From Trichostrongylus colubriformis (lineage: Eukaryota; Nematoda; Chromadorea; Rhabditida; Trichostrongylidae): a stretch of DNA of 64,000 bases. The first letter of the stretch is position 1. The number at the start of each line of letters is the position of its first letter. Positions 46,401 to 56,665 of the stretch are shown here, in pieces. Made by a program: the position numbers and the translations under genes. The stretch covers positions 47,788,001 through 47,852,000 of the forward strand of contig OZ022256.1 of NCBI GenBank assembly GCA_963978905.1, written 5' to 3'. The notes beneath the pieces were generated by a model that saw only the letters and a program-made list of their open reading frames with translations, was not told the DNA's origin and ran no database searches.

Positions 46401-49400
46401 AATTAGATTCAGGGAATAACAAGAAAAAACTTCGACATTCATCAAACTCCTTTGAAAACTTTGAACCCCACATCATTCGCAACACGTGCGTTTCATGCGA
46501 CTGCTACGGAAAATAAGCCGTATTAACTCAACCCGGTGTGCGCAACATACACTCGTGCCTATCACTAACCTTCCTCCAAGCAATATCAACGAGTTTGTGA
46601 GCAAAACTGCCTAATGGCGGAATAAAGTTATTTCCAAGAACCAAGTACATAAATGATACATAAAGGGCTCTTATATTACAATAAAAAGCTAAGAACCTGG
46701 TGCGATCGAAGATGCTCGTTTGTGTGGCGACAGGTACAATGGCGCTGTTGACAGCAGCAACTAAGGCACTTCCTTCCTTTGCAGAGGGTGTAGGAGCAAC
46801 ACCGACATCTTGCGTGGTATTTTCACGATGACGCGCACGAATCCACGGCTGAAAATGAGGACCTTCAGATGACCAGCACGCCCAGCAAATGATAAATAAG
46901 TGGGACAAATTAGGTTGAGAAAAAGAACAAATGCAATAATAACAGCCATCCCTTGAGCGCATCTCGCTCCACAGACAAAAAGTCCCACTAATTCCTTGAA
47001 AAAAGAGCAAGAGAAACCAACCAAGGGGTCAATGATTATGGACAGTGACCTTTCAGAATGAGCAGCAAATTAATAGCTATGAGTAATTCAGTAAATAGGA
47101 AGTAATCAAAAACGTCTTAAAGTACGCACCCGATTAGTGGCATTTGCATTGTATGGACGGCTGAGGCGCCAGTCGCGCTGCACGGCCTCGAGCCGAGATC
47201 GCTCTTCACCTGATAGCCAGTTCGTGCCGATTCTGAAAATTCGTAACTGTGGAGAAAATCTTCAATCAAAGTTTCACAGTGGTGTGATGTATGTTCGCTC
47301 AATTCTCCACTTCATAAAAGCGTGTATCAAAAGGAATCTGCTGATTATTCAATCATTTGCTTGCACATTTCCGTAAATAACAACGTTTTCATCAACTGCG
47401 TACCTTAAAAGAAAAGGATCTTCCACACTGCACTCTAAATAAGAATTCGTCACTAAAATACAGCATATGTGCTGCGAATGAGGAGTAATTGTTCGAAGTA
47501 ATTCCCAGTGAAAAAAAGAGCATCAGAGTCATGTCACAAGTGTTTCACCTATACTACATATATTAGTGTTCCACCTATACTAAATCAGGAAAAGTGCTTC
47601 TACACTCGTCTGCCAGAGAAATACAACAATCTTACAGGCGATTATGCCATGAAGTTGGTAAATGAATATCACATTCCAGAGAAGAGTCAGCAACCACGAG
47701 CTCACCAAAACGTGACCCCCGCTCGCAACAAAAATGTCGGCAGTCGTGCTTATTTTCACTACGATTGGCCCTCAGTAGTTGTAAAGATGGGTGCGATAAA
47801 TTCAAGTTAAAGGCCCAACATGAACTGCCTGTATGCGGTTTACCGCTGTACACCCTTAAGACAAAACAGTGGTTTCAGGGAATCAATGAACGACGCATGA
47901 TACAAACGGTGTATGTCAAGCGAGTAACCCTTTGAAAAGCGTAGGGGCGATGAACTTTATGGTACGGTCGGCAACCATCATATTTGTAGATAATCAATAA
48001 CAGGATCCCGTTCAGGGACGAAATGTATGACGTACGACAGTCACGAGGTACAGTAGCGGAGAACACATGGAATTGTATTTCATTGATAGGCAATCCTTTT
48101 TGTGAACAAAGCAAGGCTTGAATAGAATTACTGCAGCTGTTACTATTTATTTCGAAAGACTTCGAGAACTGTTCAAGTGATAACGGCGAATTGCAAAATA
48201 AACACCGAAAAAGTTGATTTCTAAAGCAATGTTGGAGATAGACAGTCTATTTCGTACTCGTATCTAAAAAGCGATTAAAACCTTCAAATTAGCACATCCC
48301 TTACCAACGTTCCCTCCAACAATTAGGTTGAATCACTGTCGAACAAGATTTGAATCTACTGATGGAAATCAGGATTGCACCCGTAAGAAGATGGCATGAC
48401 GTTTTAGGTTGTTTACTCTTTCAAAGATGAAAAGGTGAACTTAGACGGAAACTACAGGAAACATCGTTGAGAATCAGGAATGAAGAGCATATTGCCACTG
48501 AAAGCGATGATCGAATGGCTTGTCACTCTGAACTCACACCTATCAAAACAGCGGGGGTATACGTCTGATAAGGCTCTGTGATAACATACAACCAAGGCGA
48601 CAAGGGGTTACCGTGTATATACGGAGATCATGTTATCCGTAGAATACGAGCCCAAACGACTTTAAGAAAAATGCCTAAAAACGAATTGTGGAAATCCAAA
48701 AAGGTAAATGAGTCACAACTCACCGCGCCCGGAAATCAAGTGGCATGACTGAGTATAGTAGCTGAGACGTGTGAAGTGCTTTTTACACCGACGTGGACAA
48801 AAATAGCATCAGAACAGCAAAACCGTCCCGGTCCATTATTACAGCAGGAATAATGCAAACATAATGAGTCTAGTACGCAGGAAGATAGGGGTCGATGAGC
48901 TTCAAACACGAAGTTTGAAAAGCCTCAGTTTCGGAACTATGAAATGATGGGGAAGTATTCGCAAAGAGCGAAACACGAGAAGAGACTGTCCCCAGCACCA
49001 CTGTGCGACTTCATCCGCTATTCGCAATTCAAATCTGGTATTATGAGTGAATAAGCGCGGGCACGCGCTATCGAACAGTGCTTGCTTTAAATACTCATTC
49101 AATAAAGATCGACATGGTTCTTCTATTGCGAAACAATTTGACATTATGATGCGAGGATAAGCAAATTCCATCGACACAACCAATAGCAATCTCTTCCTGC
49201 ATTCTACCGATTAAGATGGATATATGAAAAAAAGAGATAAGGAAAAGACAAATTTTTTCCACAGGGGTCTAAATGTAAAAAGGTAGAACTACAATAGAGT
49301 GAGCCGATGCGATTCATTAACCTCATTTCTTGCCTACAACCCCCCCCCACTTTCAATGTGCAGCACAAGGATGAAACAAGAGAAATAGTGCATGACTGAG

Positions 49401-52400
49401 ATATAGTTCATAATCCCTCCGCTCACACATTTGACGTCCCAGTCCGCTTGCCACTTACTTGCCATATTCACGATTTCGAGCACTAGTTTTCCTCGCTTCA
49501 ATGCAACATGACAACTACGCATGACTCTGCTAGTGGGATGAAGGAAATGCATTCCTGTTCGGTGAAACGGTACCAGAGACGGAACAGCTCCTCTATTTTC
49601 GGTTATCAGATAACTCAGAGAAGCACTAAAACCATACTGCTCATACAAGAATTTGCCAATGTCTACTTCGCTAAAATCAAACCAATTCAACTCAAACAAC
49701 ACTACTCCAACTCCTTATATTTTGGTACCCATATCGACAAATCGAGAGGGGCCTTGAATGACATCACCATGTGGATACAATAAATCAAACTTTCTAGGTA
49801 TTTACATGTGAACTTAAGCAGCATTTCGTTCAAGCGATAAAATAGCAGTAACCTGGATAAAAACACGGCGACCAAGCAAGACTGTGCGGCTTCTAGATAT
49901 AGAGTTCTATTTGTTTTGATCTTGCTGGAACTACCTTTCAAAGTATCCTCTTGGTTTACAAAAGAACTATTACCCTTCAACACTCAACAATTTCTCCCCC
50001 ACGTCCACAGCACCAAGTACATTCTCATTTTCTCCGAGTAATCTCGTTTGCTAAGCACACACTGTTTCAAGAATTGGTACAGCACTAGTGCCGCCACACT
50101 AAAGCGCATAAATCTGAGAGGACGGTGAGAGATCGATTTCAATGACACGACTGAAAAAAAAATTGGCAGGAGATAATTATTTCCACTAGTCATGAGCCAT
50201 ACTGTTCTTTAATATTCGCACGGTACCAAAACTTAAGAAGAAAACTCGCTCGTAAACTGTGACCTTAACCATTTCTATCCACCAAAACGAACGTATCTGT
50301 ACGACGGAAGGAAGCGGGAGGGATCGTATGAGTCAAAAGCAGGGTAATGGAATTTTGAATTAACATAAATTTAATGCAAGAACAACTCCAAGATACCAAG
50401 TGACTCAGGACATTCGATGAATTTGAAGAAAAGGAGAGGAAGTGGTTTCAAACCAAAACTACACTTTCAGCGGAATTTCACGTGTCAACCTCATCACAAT
50501 TGCCAGAAGAAATAGAGAACAAGAATGGAAATTATTCCCCACAACTTATTACTCGACAAGCGTTCAGAGTGTTGCCATAGAGAACACTGAAAGAACCTCT
50601 GCTGATTTCGGACTGCTACCGATAGCAGTTACAGAACTTATCGTCTATACGTCTATCTATACGAATATTGTCAACACCACAGATTGCCAGTTTCTAATTT
50701 TGGTGTACTACTCATTACTTGAACCGAACCATTACAAGTGTTTCTATAGTAGACATGGCATATCAACAATCTTATAAGTTCGTAAAGTTTTTATATGTAA
50801 CAAGGTCTCCTAGTGCTACATTGGTGAGGAAGGCATTGTTAAATGTTCAATAATAGCATGTTTTAATGTCAGTTTTGTTCCAAAGGTATCACCCCCACAC
50901 ATGCAGAATTCTGCGAAGCTACAAAGTGCTTAAGCTTTGAGCGATGATGGAAGTTAGAAAAGAGTGAACATTCCTACCATGCGAAAGCCTCTCCTTGCAC
51001 ATAAAATTGTTTCACCTATTGCGAAACATTTTTTCTCCATGCTTACGCACAAATTCACGTCCAGTTAGTTCATCACAGAATCATGATACTGCTCAACAAT
51101 CAACACTTTCTCCTCCCCCATGTCCACAGTACCACGAACTTCCTCGTTTTCTCAGAGATCTCGTGTGATAAGCCCAAAATGTTTCAAAAGTTTTGCACAG
51201 CACTACAGCTTCCGCACTAAGTTTGAAACTCATTTAGTCTGTGGTTAACTGAAACCCGCAAAGGGAAAGTATTCCAGTGAAAGAAAAACTACCGCCTAGG
51301 TCGATGAAAAAATGCATTGATAACACATGCGAATGATGATCATTTCACAGAAACGTGAATGAGTATGAACACTACTACACTGGTGCAAAGGGCTGAGGCA
51401 TGGTGATATCTCGCTATTCAGACCGAAAGAAAAAATACATATCGATCAAGCGCTTCAGCGAAGAGACGATTCAGGCGGAAAGGACAAGATACGTATCGAT
51501 CAAGCAATTCAGGTGATTGAGGCGGAACGGAGTAAGATAGCTATCGATTAGGTGAATGACACGCCTGAATCGCGTTAATGGCGGGACCGTCTGAATTCCG
51601 AACTGAACTATGCCTAAAGTCATAAAACAATAATCCAGATCTATATTATTGAAAGGTGGGGACAACTTGTTAAAGTCACGCAAGGGCATGTTACTGGAAG
51701 TTTCACCCCATCCCTCATGGTTAACACCAATATTTCTTCGAAAATACCAACAACAAACTGCCTCAGATCTTCAACCAAAAAAGCATTCCTCCTGAGTTCT
51801 TACGAAGCAAATTCTTGCAAATCAGACAGTTTGAGACTGCCGCTTGTATGTCCGCACACAGCGTTGAATATCGATCAAATGCGTGCAATCGAGGCGTCTT
51901 TTAAATCTCAATCTTCTTATCAATTCACATCAAAACGAAGTATAAATTAGTGACGGTCAACTAGACAGGAAACGTAGCTTTTGAAACTTTATGTGATGTC
52001 CAGCCATCCACCACTCAGAATACTAGACACAAAAAATGTTAATCTGCTGACTCATGACTGTATAGCACGGATTTAACACAGCCTTAGATCGCGTCTATTT
52101 TGAAAGTTGCGGATTCTGTTGCCGAATAGAACTCAAAACGTTCGCAGCACAAAACGTTACGAACTGACTCCATCAATTATCATCAATTATTTAACTTCTC
52201 ATTACCGTCGATGAGGGATTCTTAGGCATGAGAGGGTGAACGAGAAATGGCGGACTTACCCAGTGGTCGGTTCCACTGCCGGATGCAGTTCGTCGACTTT
52301 TTTCATCGCACGTCGTCGGCCATCGGCTCGTCGTGGCTTCTCCGGTGGTGGTGGTGGCGGTGGCGCCGGTGGCACTTTGCCGTTCTGTACGATGTCAGGC

Positions 52401-52515
52401 ATGACTGTTGCTTCAGGTGATTGCTGGCTGGATGGCTGCTTCTTCGTGAGAAGACTCTCGGCGGTCAAAGCGGAAGACACGACAGACGAACTATCATGCC
52501 GTGATGATGTAGCGC
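31479..52515 (-). CDS. wnk-1: WNK (with-no-lysine) protein kinase, 33 exons placed, 1,623 aa from chosen ATG
   Basis: A Ser/Thr kinase of the chloride/osmotic-stress pathway that activates the SPAK/OSR1 orthologue (GCK-3 in C. elegans) and so regulates ion cotransport. Exons from the 5' end: 52515-52260, 47232-47130, 46848-46697, 45560-45349, 45288-45161, 45096-44984, 44912-44831, 44764-44578, 41189-41032, 40964-40888, 40698-40569, 40283-40173, 40078-40001, 39942-39796, 39130-38945, 38881-38765, 38681-38589, 38335-38267, 38207-38091, 38038-37769, 37494-37306, 37250-37038, 36974-36804, 36715-36488, 36425-36330, 35726-35639, 35576-35413, 35082-34987, 34774-34670, 34435-34061, 33658-33609, 33542-33311, 31670-31479 (TGA). 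Every junction is GT-AG and in phase. ATG chosen at 52402 (MPDIVQNGK); exon 1 stays open 5' of it to an acceptor-like CTCTAG, so an upstream exon or trans-splicing is possible. Least certain: the exon 34774-34670 donor and whether an exon is missing before the last one. Confidence 0.9.
32605..33212 (+). mobile_element. piggyBac-type element, deleted, TTAA flanks
   Basis: Ends CACGTTGGCGACC and, inverted, CACGTTGGCTACA lie between two TTAA sites (32601-32604, 33213-33216), the exact piggyBac target. Both ends carry subterminal GTGGGAC blocks. The right end has two copies of a palindromic GCGTCCCA.NNTGGGACGC motif. At 608 bp it is far too short for a transposase. It sits in the last intron of wnk-1 in the opposite orientation. 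Confidence 0.8.
32914..33033 (+). pseudogene. Truncated piggyBac-type N-terminus, 39 codons
   Basis: ATG-initiated frame starting [16 protein letters not shown], rich in Asp/Glu, stopping after a run of A. Acidic short N-termini are usual in piggyBac transposases, and its position inside TTAA-flanked ends fits a remnant of the source gene. With no catalytic domain, assignment rests on context. Confidence 0.45.
34061..38207 (-). other. wnk-1: Low-complexity Ser/Thr/Pro/Gln-rich exons with two RFxV motifs
   Basis: Residues about 763-1466, thirteen exons, mostly disordered. The exon at 38038-37769 holds an imperfect Ala-Pro repeat (TAPQVP / TAPHAPA units). The exon at 35576-35413 is glutamine-rich. 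Two RFxV docking motifs occur, RFQV (952-955) and RFKV (1023-1026). Each is split by a phase-0 intron just before the valine (exon ends at 37306 and 37038). RFxV binds the C-terminal domain of SPAK/OSR1 (GCK-3), the substrate kinase. Confidence 0.8.
38267..38881 (-). other. wnk-1: Second PF2-like domain exons
   Basis: Residues about 670-762 over three exons (38881-38765, 38681-38589, 38335-38267). A basic lead ([13 protein letters not shown]) precedes [32 protein letters not shown] and [10 protein letters not shown]. The pattern matches the second OSR1_C-like module of WNK kinases. Confidence 0.8.
39232..39652. mobile_element. Foldback MITE in a wnk-1 intron
   Basis: Two diverged arms of about 190 bp in inverted orientation. 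Left: CCGGTCAAAAATAAATGC, CGTTTACATTAATG, AAATTTTTTCTGTG, AATTTATTCAACTGAA. Right: the same blocks inverted, ending at CTACTG. TA flanks lie at 39230-39231 and 39653-39654. No coding sequence is present. It occupies most of the intron between the exons at 39796 and 39130. Confidence 0.75.
39796..39942 (-). other. wnk-1: Charged coiled-coil exon
   Basis: Residues about 559-607, almost entirely Glu/Arg/Lys/Gln with a heptad-like pattern ([28 protein letters not shown]). Likely a coiled coil or single helix between the two PF2-like domains. Confidence 0.85.
40001..40283 (-). other. wnk-1: First PF2-like (OSR1_C-type) autoinhibitory domain
   Basis: Residues about 496-558: [32 protein letters not shown] and [10 protein letters not shown]. 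Layout and position directly after the kinase match the WNK autoinhibitory/PF2-like domain, which contacts the kinase domain. Confidence 0.85.
40569..41189 (-). other. wnk-1: WNK kinase C-lobe exons
   Basis: Residues about 374-495. It contains [11 protein letters not shown] (APE motif), [12 protein letters not shown] with the conserved Asp, YPYTECQ, and a final helix block ending in ADDFF. The exon starting at 41189 completes the glycine codon split from the exon ending at 44578, across a 3.4-kb intron that holds a mariner. Confidence 0.93.
41190..44577 (-). other. wnk-1: wnk-1 intron 8, 3.4 kb
   Basis: Splits the activation segment codon (I-G|TPEF). Contains the deleted mariner at 43567-44458. 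The remainder has short plus-strand frames of about 70-110 codons (for example 42082-42393 and 42970-43299) with no motif or splice support; I see nothing else in it. Confidence 0.7.
43567..44458 (+). mobile_element. Internally deleted mariner, 892 bp
   Basis: Same inverted repeats as the element at 9858 (TTAGGTTGTCCCAAAAGTCTT), with TA flanks at 43565-43566 and 44459-44460. The transposase is on the plus strand. The N-terminal helix-turn-helix part ([32 protein letters not shown]) has one in-frame stop. A jump to the catalytic middle follows ([33 protein letters not shown]) and a C-terminal block ends QNPEF. The segment with the second DNA-binding motif and first catalytic Asp is missing, and frames shift between blocks. 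It lies in a wnk-1 intron, opposite strand. Confidence 0.88.
44578..45288 (-). other. wnk-1: WNK kinase N-lobe and catalytic loop exons
   Basis: Residues about 204-374. The glycine-rich loop reads [11 protein letters not shown], and its lysine (K220) is the displaced catalytic lysine that defines WNKs. The position that is lysine in other kinases is cysteine, in VAVAWCEL (C237). Next come the catalytic loop HRDLKCDN (336-343) and DLG instead of DFG (357-359). KSVIG follows, whose serine (S371) corresponds to the WNK autophosphorylation site. All residues needed for activity are present, and the leucines of the DLG region that help form the chloride-binding pocket are kept. Confidence 0.95.
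48902..49189 (-). other. Possible coding remnant in wnk-1 intron 1
   Basis: On the minus strand, after an acceptor-like GAATGCAG near 49200, one frame reads [20 protein letters not shown] and stops about 34 codons on. Its phase does not join the neighbouring candidate exon at 49459-49670, so either an exon is missing or this is chance. Confidence 0.2.
49459..49670 (-). CDS. Candidate nested exon in wnk-1 intron 1
   Basis: 212 nt on the minus strand between a TTGATTTTAG acceptor and a consensus GTAAGT donor, one frame open throughout ([20 protein letters not shown]..., ending LEIVNMA). Composition looks protein-like, but I recognise no family and could not find in-phase partner exons. It may be an exon of a gene nested in the intron, an alternative wnk-1 exon, or a remnant. 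Confidence 0.3.
49980..50140 (-). repeat. Intronic duplicated block, copy 1 (partner 51090-51240)
   Basis: TCCCCCACGTCCACAGCACC / TTTCTCCGAGTAATCTCG here pairs with CCCCCATGTCCACAGTACC / TTTCTCAGAGATCTCG at 51105-51165, in the same orientation about 1.1 kb apart. On the minus strand copy 1 keeps an open frame of about 24 codons ([20 protein letters not shown]) that copy 2 echoes with an indel, so an ancestral exon is possible. Confidence 0.5.
51410..51600. repeat. Dispersed TATCGAT / ATTCAGGCG repeat, copy 1
   Basis: Contains three spaced ATCGAT-containing phrases (ATACATATCGATCAAGCG, ATACGTATCGATCAAGC, TAGCTATCGATTAGG) and ATTCAGGCGG. Related blocks occur at about 54060-54200 and 58500-58660 (GTATCGA..., GCCTGAATCGC, CGATTCAGGC...), each bounded by AGTTC.G-type ends. 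Probably an old short element. Confidence 0.5.
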
Positions 52516-53872
52516 CTAGAGTGAGACATACGCGATGTGAGACGAGGAATAGATCAGCCGTAAATGATGACCCGGCAAATAGCTGATATCACACGTTATC
52601 ACAGTCGAACGCTAATCAACACAGAGCGAATAACAGGAGGAAGAATATCTCTGACAGACAGACAGACACACACACAGACGTGAGCAGGAGGAAAGTAAGT
52701 TCGGGTGGCCGAGGCGAGATAGCGGTTGACTGAGCGCCAGGCCCTCCTCTGGCTCTCTGCACCGGTCCGCCATCGCACTCTCCACCGTCTCGCACACTAT
52801 CTCCACTCGTACTCTGGCCGTCCACGAATCTGCGCTCTCACTCGGCTAGATCAATGCCGGTTTTTCAATCGTGACCTCACAATTCCCTGAATGGCCCCGT
52901 TTTGGGATCCTGTGCTAGCTGGTAGCTATCCTTGGAATCGTCGACAACACTGAGAAGTACCGGTTGGCCTGCGGGTCATTGCATCTACCACACAGCTCAG
53001 CATTTTACTTTTTTTGTGTCGGACCGAGACATCTACGCAATGTCTCCCTAGAAACCCCTCATTTTCTTGGGATCCAATTATTCATCCTGCTGGTCGCGTT
53101 TTCCTTGCAGCTTCAACTGGAAACAATGCTGCTACAGTAGGTATCAGGCGTAGTCCTGCAGGCGTCTTCCGCGTTCAAGTTCGAATTTTGGAGGAGTTTT
53201 TCATTGTCATCTCCATTGCTTCGCCCACAGTGTTCTTCGCCACATTACTTGTTTACTGGATCTGGATTTCTCGATTTCTTATTAACTCTCACTTTATTCC
53301 TAAATGAAAACAGTGATGCAGCAGAGCAGATATACTGTACTCATCGCGCCAGAAGTCCCTCCTGTTGTTTTGGAACCCATAAAAAACCTACTCAACACCC
53401 TGATTCCACACATTGATGCTTACAATCTGGATTCTTTTTCCAAGATCTGAGAGCCCAACTGGTGCCAAAGCGGTTGGTCCGATTCCTCGAGACTGTGTCA
53501 CGCGTACGCAACGCCCATCGCGCAGCTTCGCAGTAGGGCGCGGAAATTTATGGGTTCAGCTCGTCGATTTCGTTTCTTGCAGGCCGTATTTATGGTCGTG
53601 TGAAAGCATGGTTTCACGTGAGATTGCATCACATTAGGGAGAACGGATGGGACGTCAGTTGCTGTCGCAGCCAGGGTATCCTGTGTGATGTAATGAACAA
53701 ATCGATATGCAGATGGTGCATGGGCAGCTGACGGCAAGTTCTTTGAGTATGGACGTAGTTCCAACGCCATTAAAAGTCTTTGTGCTCAACGCCATTGAAG
53801 GAGTTATGGCGGTTGCTTTTTGGGCTCTGAAAGGAGACTTGCGGGAAAATGCCCTTTTTCTCATACCCAAGT
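52516..53872. other. Upstream region of wnk-1
   Basis: No gene is supported. There is a short CAGA/CACA microsatellite at about 52650-52680. Minus frames at 52612-52825 lie where an upstream wnk-1 exon or promoter could be, but they lack a convincing ATG-donor pair in frame. A 97-codon plus frame at 53014-53307 is open but unsupported. Confidence 0.4.
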
Positions 53873-54041
53873 ATACTCCATTTCGGAGCGCCTGATAGGG
53901 CGTGGCCTACGGACGTGGGTAAGTGGCGAGAGTGAGGGTGCATGGCGAGAGTGAGAGTGTGTGACGGAGTGAGAGAGTTTGATACACTCTCATCCAAGTC
54001 CGTAGACCACGCCCTATCAGGCACTCCGAAATGGACTGTAA
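53873..54041. mobile_element. Short TIR element (MITE), ~170 bp
   Basis: CTCCATTTCGGAGCGCCTGA and TAGGGCGTGG.CTACGGAC at the left recur in inverted orientation at 53993-54036 with few differences. The loop is a GAGAGTGAG-rich stretch. Ends read TACTCC / GGACTGTA, suggesting a TA target. Confidence 0.75.
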
Positions 54042-54059
54042 TTCTACGAATGGTTCAGA

Positions 54060-54200
54060 TTTAGGCAGTTGACCGTTCAGAGTTCAGAATGGGATGAGGT
54101 GAACAGGCGTAAAGGAGGATACGTATCGACTAGACGACCACGCGATTACGCGATTCACGTCCAATCGTATCCCTGTCGCCTGAATCGCGAACTCTGAGCA
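54060..54200. repeat. Dispersed TATCGA / ATTCAGGCG repeat, copy 2
   Basis: GTTCAGAGTTCAGAATGGGAT at the left and GCCTGAATCGCGAACTCTGA at the right give loosely inverted ends around TACGTATCGACTAG. Related to 51410-51600 and 58500-58660. Confidence 0.5.
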
Positions 54201-54209
54201 CTGCTACTG

Positions 54210-55140
54210 TGAATGGATCAGCGACATCTGCAGTCACCTTACTACAGAAGATTTATTTCATTTTTTGTCCATTTTGCCCATCGATCAGTCAGACATCGAT
54301 ACAACTTCTAGTTGTTCTCTGGAAATGCAACTCATGCGTCATTGTTGAGCGACTGTTCGTGTTGTGACACAGAATAATACGAACACCGACGATAAGAGCC
54401 TTATGGCGGAGAACAGGGCTAAAATTATCGAATGCCTACTGTGGAATGGTGGCAAATCGGCTTCCATAGTCGATAGGGCGGCTTTGAATGATTTTAAGAG
54501 AGCCATTTTTGTCAGCGTTTGATTTTCCGGTGGCTGATTGACAAATATTTGTGCAGCTGATTGTTCGATCGTTGCGAAACATCGAAATGACAAGATGGAG
54601 ATGGGATTCATGTCGATATCCAATGAGGCAAAATCCGGGCCGTGTGAAGGCGATCAACCGTGGTGCGCTCCTTCTTATTCGCATCACAAGAGATTGTTTT
54701 CTGCATCGCGATATTCGATTTCGGTGGACTTCTCGTTTCAGATTTCTCATTGCAGAACAGCTAAGTTTAAGAAATGATTACTGTGGAATAGACCTCTTCT
54801 TACAAAGTGTGAAGCACTCGGCTCCAGTCAATTCCTTGTGGAATGCGCCGTGCATTCTACACTCATTGAGAGCAATGCACAGCGCAATGTTTTCTAGATG
54901 TCAACGGATAATGAGCGTTTTTTCTGACGTTGTTCCCCACTAAACCACTTTCACCAACTTTTGCCATATTTAGTTGTTTATCACCACTGAGAAGTATTAG
55001 GTCAGTAGGTAGTGCCGTTTTTCCAAACAAAAATTTTCCCTTCAAAATTACAAGTTTTTGCAGCGTGTTATACAACACTTATGAGAGATTTTCCTGCGTT
55101 AAAAAATTGATGTTCAGTTTTTGAGTATGGTAGAATGGCC
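54210..55140. other. Intergenic stretch, no supported gene
   Basis: Overlapping frames of 80-130 codons on both strands (54339-54943) show no motif, start or splice support. Nothing else is recognised. Confidence 0.35.
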
Positions 55141-55146
55141 GATATT

Positions 55147-55333
55147 CAGGCTGGCGAAGAACCAGCCGACAAAAGTTAGTCAAACCGGCAAGTAATTAAA
55201 ACACTATAATTTACTCAGAAAAGGGACACTATGGGACACTTGATTGGTAGGTATCTAAAGTAAAATATAGTGTTCTAATTAATTGTGGGTTTAGTCAAAC
55301 TTTGTCGTCTAAACCGACCACTTCGCCAGCCTG
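55147..55333. mobile_element. Short TIR element, 187 bp
   Basis: CAGGCTGGCGAAG at the left is inverted as CTTCGCCAGCCTG at the right. Inside, GACAAAAGTTAGTCAAAC and AATTAAAACACTATA also recur inverted with differences. No clear TSD is visible. Non-coding and of unassigned superfamily. Confidence 0.65.
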
Positions 55334-55339
55334 AGAATC

Positions 55340-56663
55340 GACCCCAATATGACGGACGCATGTAATTTTGTAGCAGAGAAGTCTCCTCCGGATGATAAAG
55401 GACTTGCTGCAAAACTGGTAATTTTATAGGAAAAATTTTCGTTTAAAAAACGACGCTACTCATGGAATGACCCAATAGAAAAGCTGTCGCCTACTGATGG
55501 CTTCAAGTGCGCCACGGCATTATACTTCCTACCAAAATTTCAAAAAAAAAAACGCAGATCCGGTTTTTCGATTTCGGTAGCAGTGGTTGTCGTCGTGGCC
55601 GTAACTATTATATTTTTGACCGTATACGATTGGAATTGAAGGCTTACTCACGTGATGGCGGCGAATGCGAGGTTCTGTGAGGCCATGGAGGATCGGAAGA
55701 AGTATCTGCCCCAAAATCAGTCGGTTGAAACTAGCCGATGTTCAAGTAGGTGTTAAATCTTTCCAGGGTGCGACACACATTAATGGAGGATCTCCACTTT
55801 TGAGGTTCCATTTATCTCTTTCAAATGCGCTTTAAAATTCGCGTCGATGGCTTTTGTTGGGACTGGGTGGCAGTATTAATTCGGTTCATCCGGTCAAGAA
55901 CTCGCTAATCCTTAGCATTCCTAAGGCAACACTTTTAGTTTAACAAGGGTAAACGGGGCTCTGCCCATAGGCCTTCAAACTGTACTCAGTTATTATGCCG
56001 TCTTACTAAATATGAAGTAAATGTTGAATATGGTGCATAACGCAAAATCTGGATGGAATGGAATTCATTATAACTAAAGCTGAACTTCGATAATATTAAT
56101 TTTTGCCAAAAAGGTCGTTATAGATTCGCAATTCTGATTTGACATAAGCTTTCGGTATCGGTTGAAAAAATACGAAAGTGTCAGATAAATTTTCCTGCAA
56201 CCTTATGAAGTAATCCAAAGACAGGCAGACCTTCACCTTCAGTCTTGGGAGCCGATTTTGACTGCATGAAATAAATGAGGTAAGAAAGCAAACATTCGTT
56301 GGAAATCAGTTGCCCGTAGATTTTTTGCGCATGTAACATAATAGTCGGGTTATCTGCTCGGAGAGTTTGGTGACGTCTGCGTCCGCGTAATGATGCTCAC
56401 TTCAATTGATTTATTACTTGATATATTCGAGTGTTGGACTACATAGCTACAATTTCTTAGCGGACAAAAAAAGAATGATTCAGCCTCTTCAAACTCATCC
56501 AATAAAGTGAATCACCTTCGTACTTATGTTACTTCGTACATATTGTTAGACATACCGTCATGTAATAGATATACACAATGAGCTGAAAATGGCTAAAAAA
56601 GTAACGAGCGTCTGCATGAGAAGACAAAATGAGGAGGTACCACAGTCACCTTTCTTCAAGACA
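55340..56663. other. Intergenic stretch, no supported gene
   Basis: About 1.3 kb of AT-rich sequence with no long ORFs, element ends or repeats that I can support. Confidence 0.4.
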
Positions 56664-56665
56664 TA

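Larger units (their letters stand above)
47233..52259 (-). other. wnk-1: wnk-1 first intron, 5.0 kb
   Basis: Large intron with a candidate nested exon (49459-49670), a duplicated block (49980-50140 and 51090-51240) and a repeat near 51410-51600. A 111-codon plus ORF at 50442-50777 has no supporting evidence. First introns of this size often hold alternative promoters, but none is recognisable. Confidence 0.6.

Noticed and set aside
52612..52825. Minus ORFs as wnk-1 exon 1
   Set aside because: One starts at GTG with a stop just upstream, the other runs into a CACA microsatellite; no in-frame ATG with a donor joining the exon at 52515 was found.
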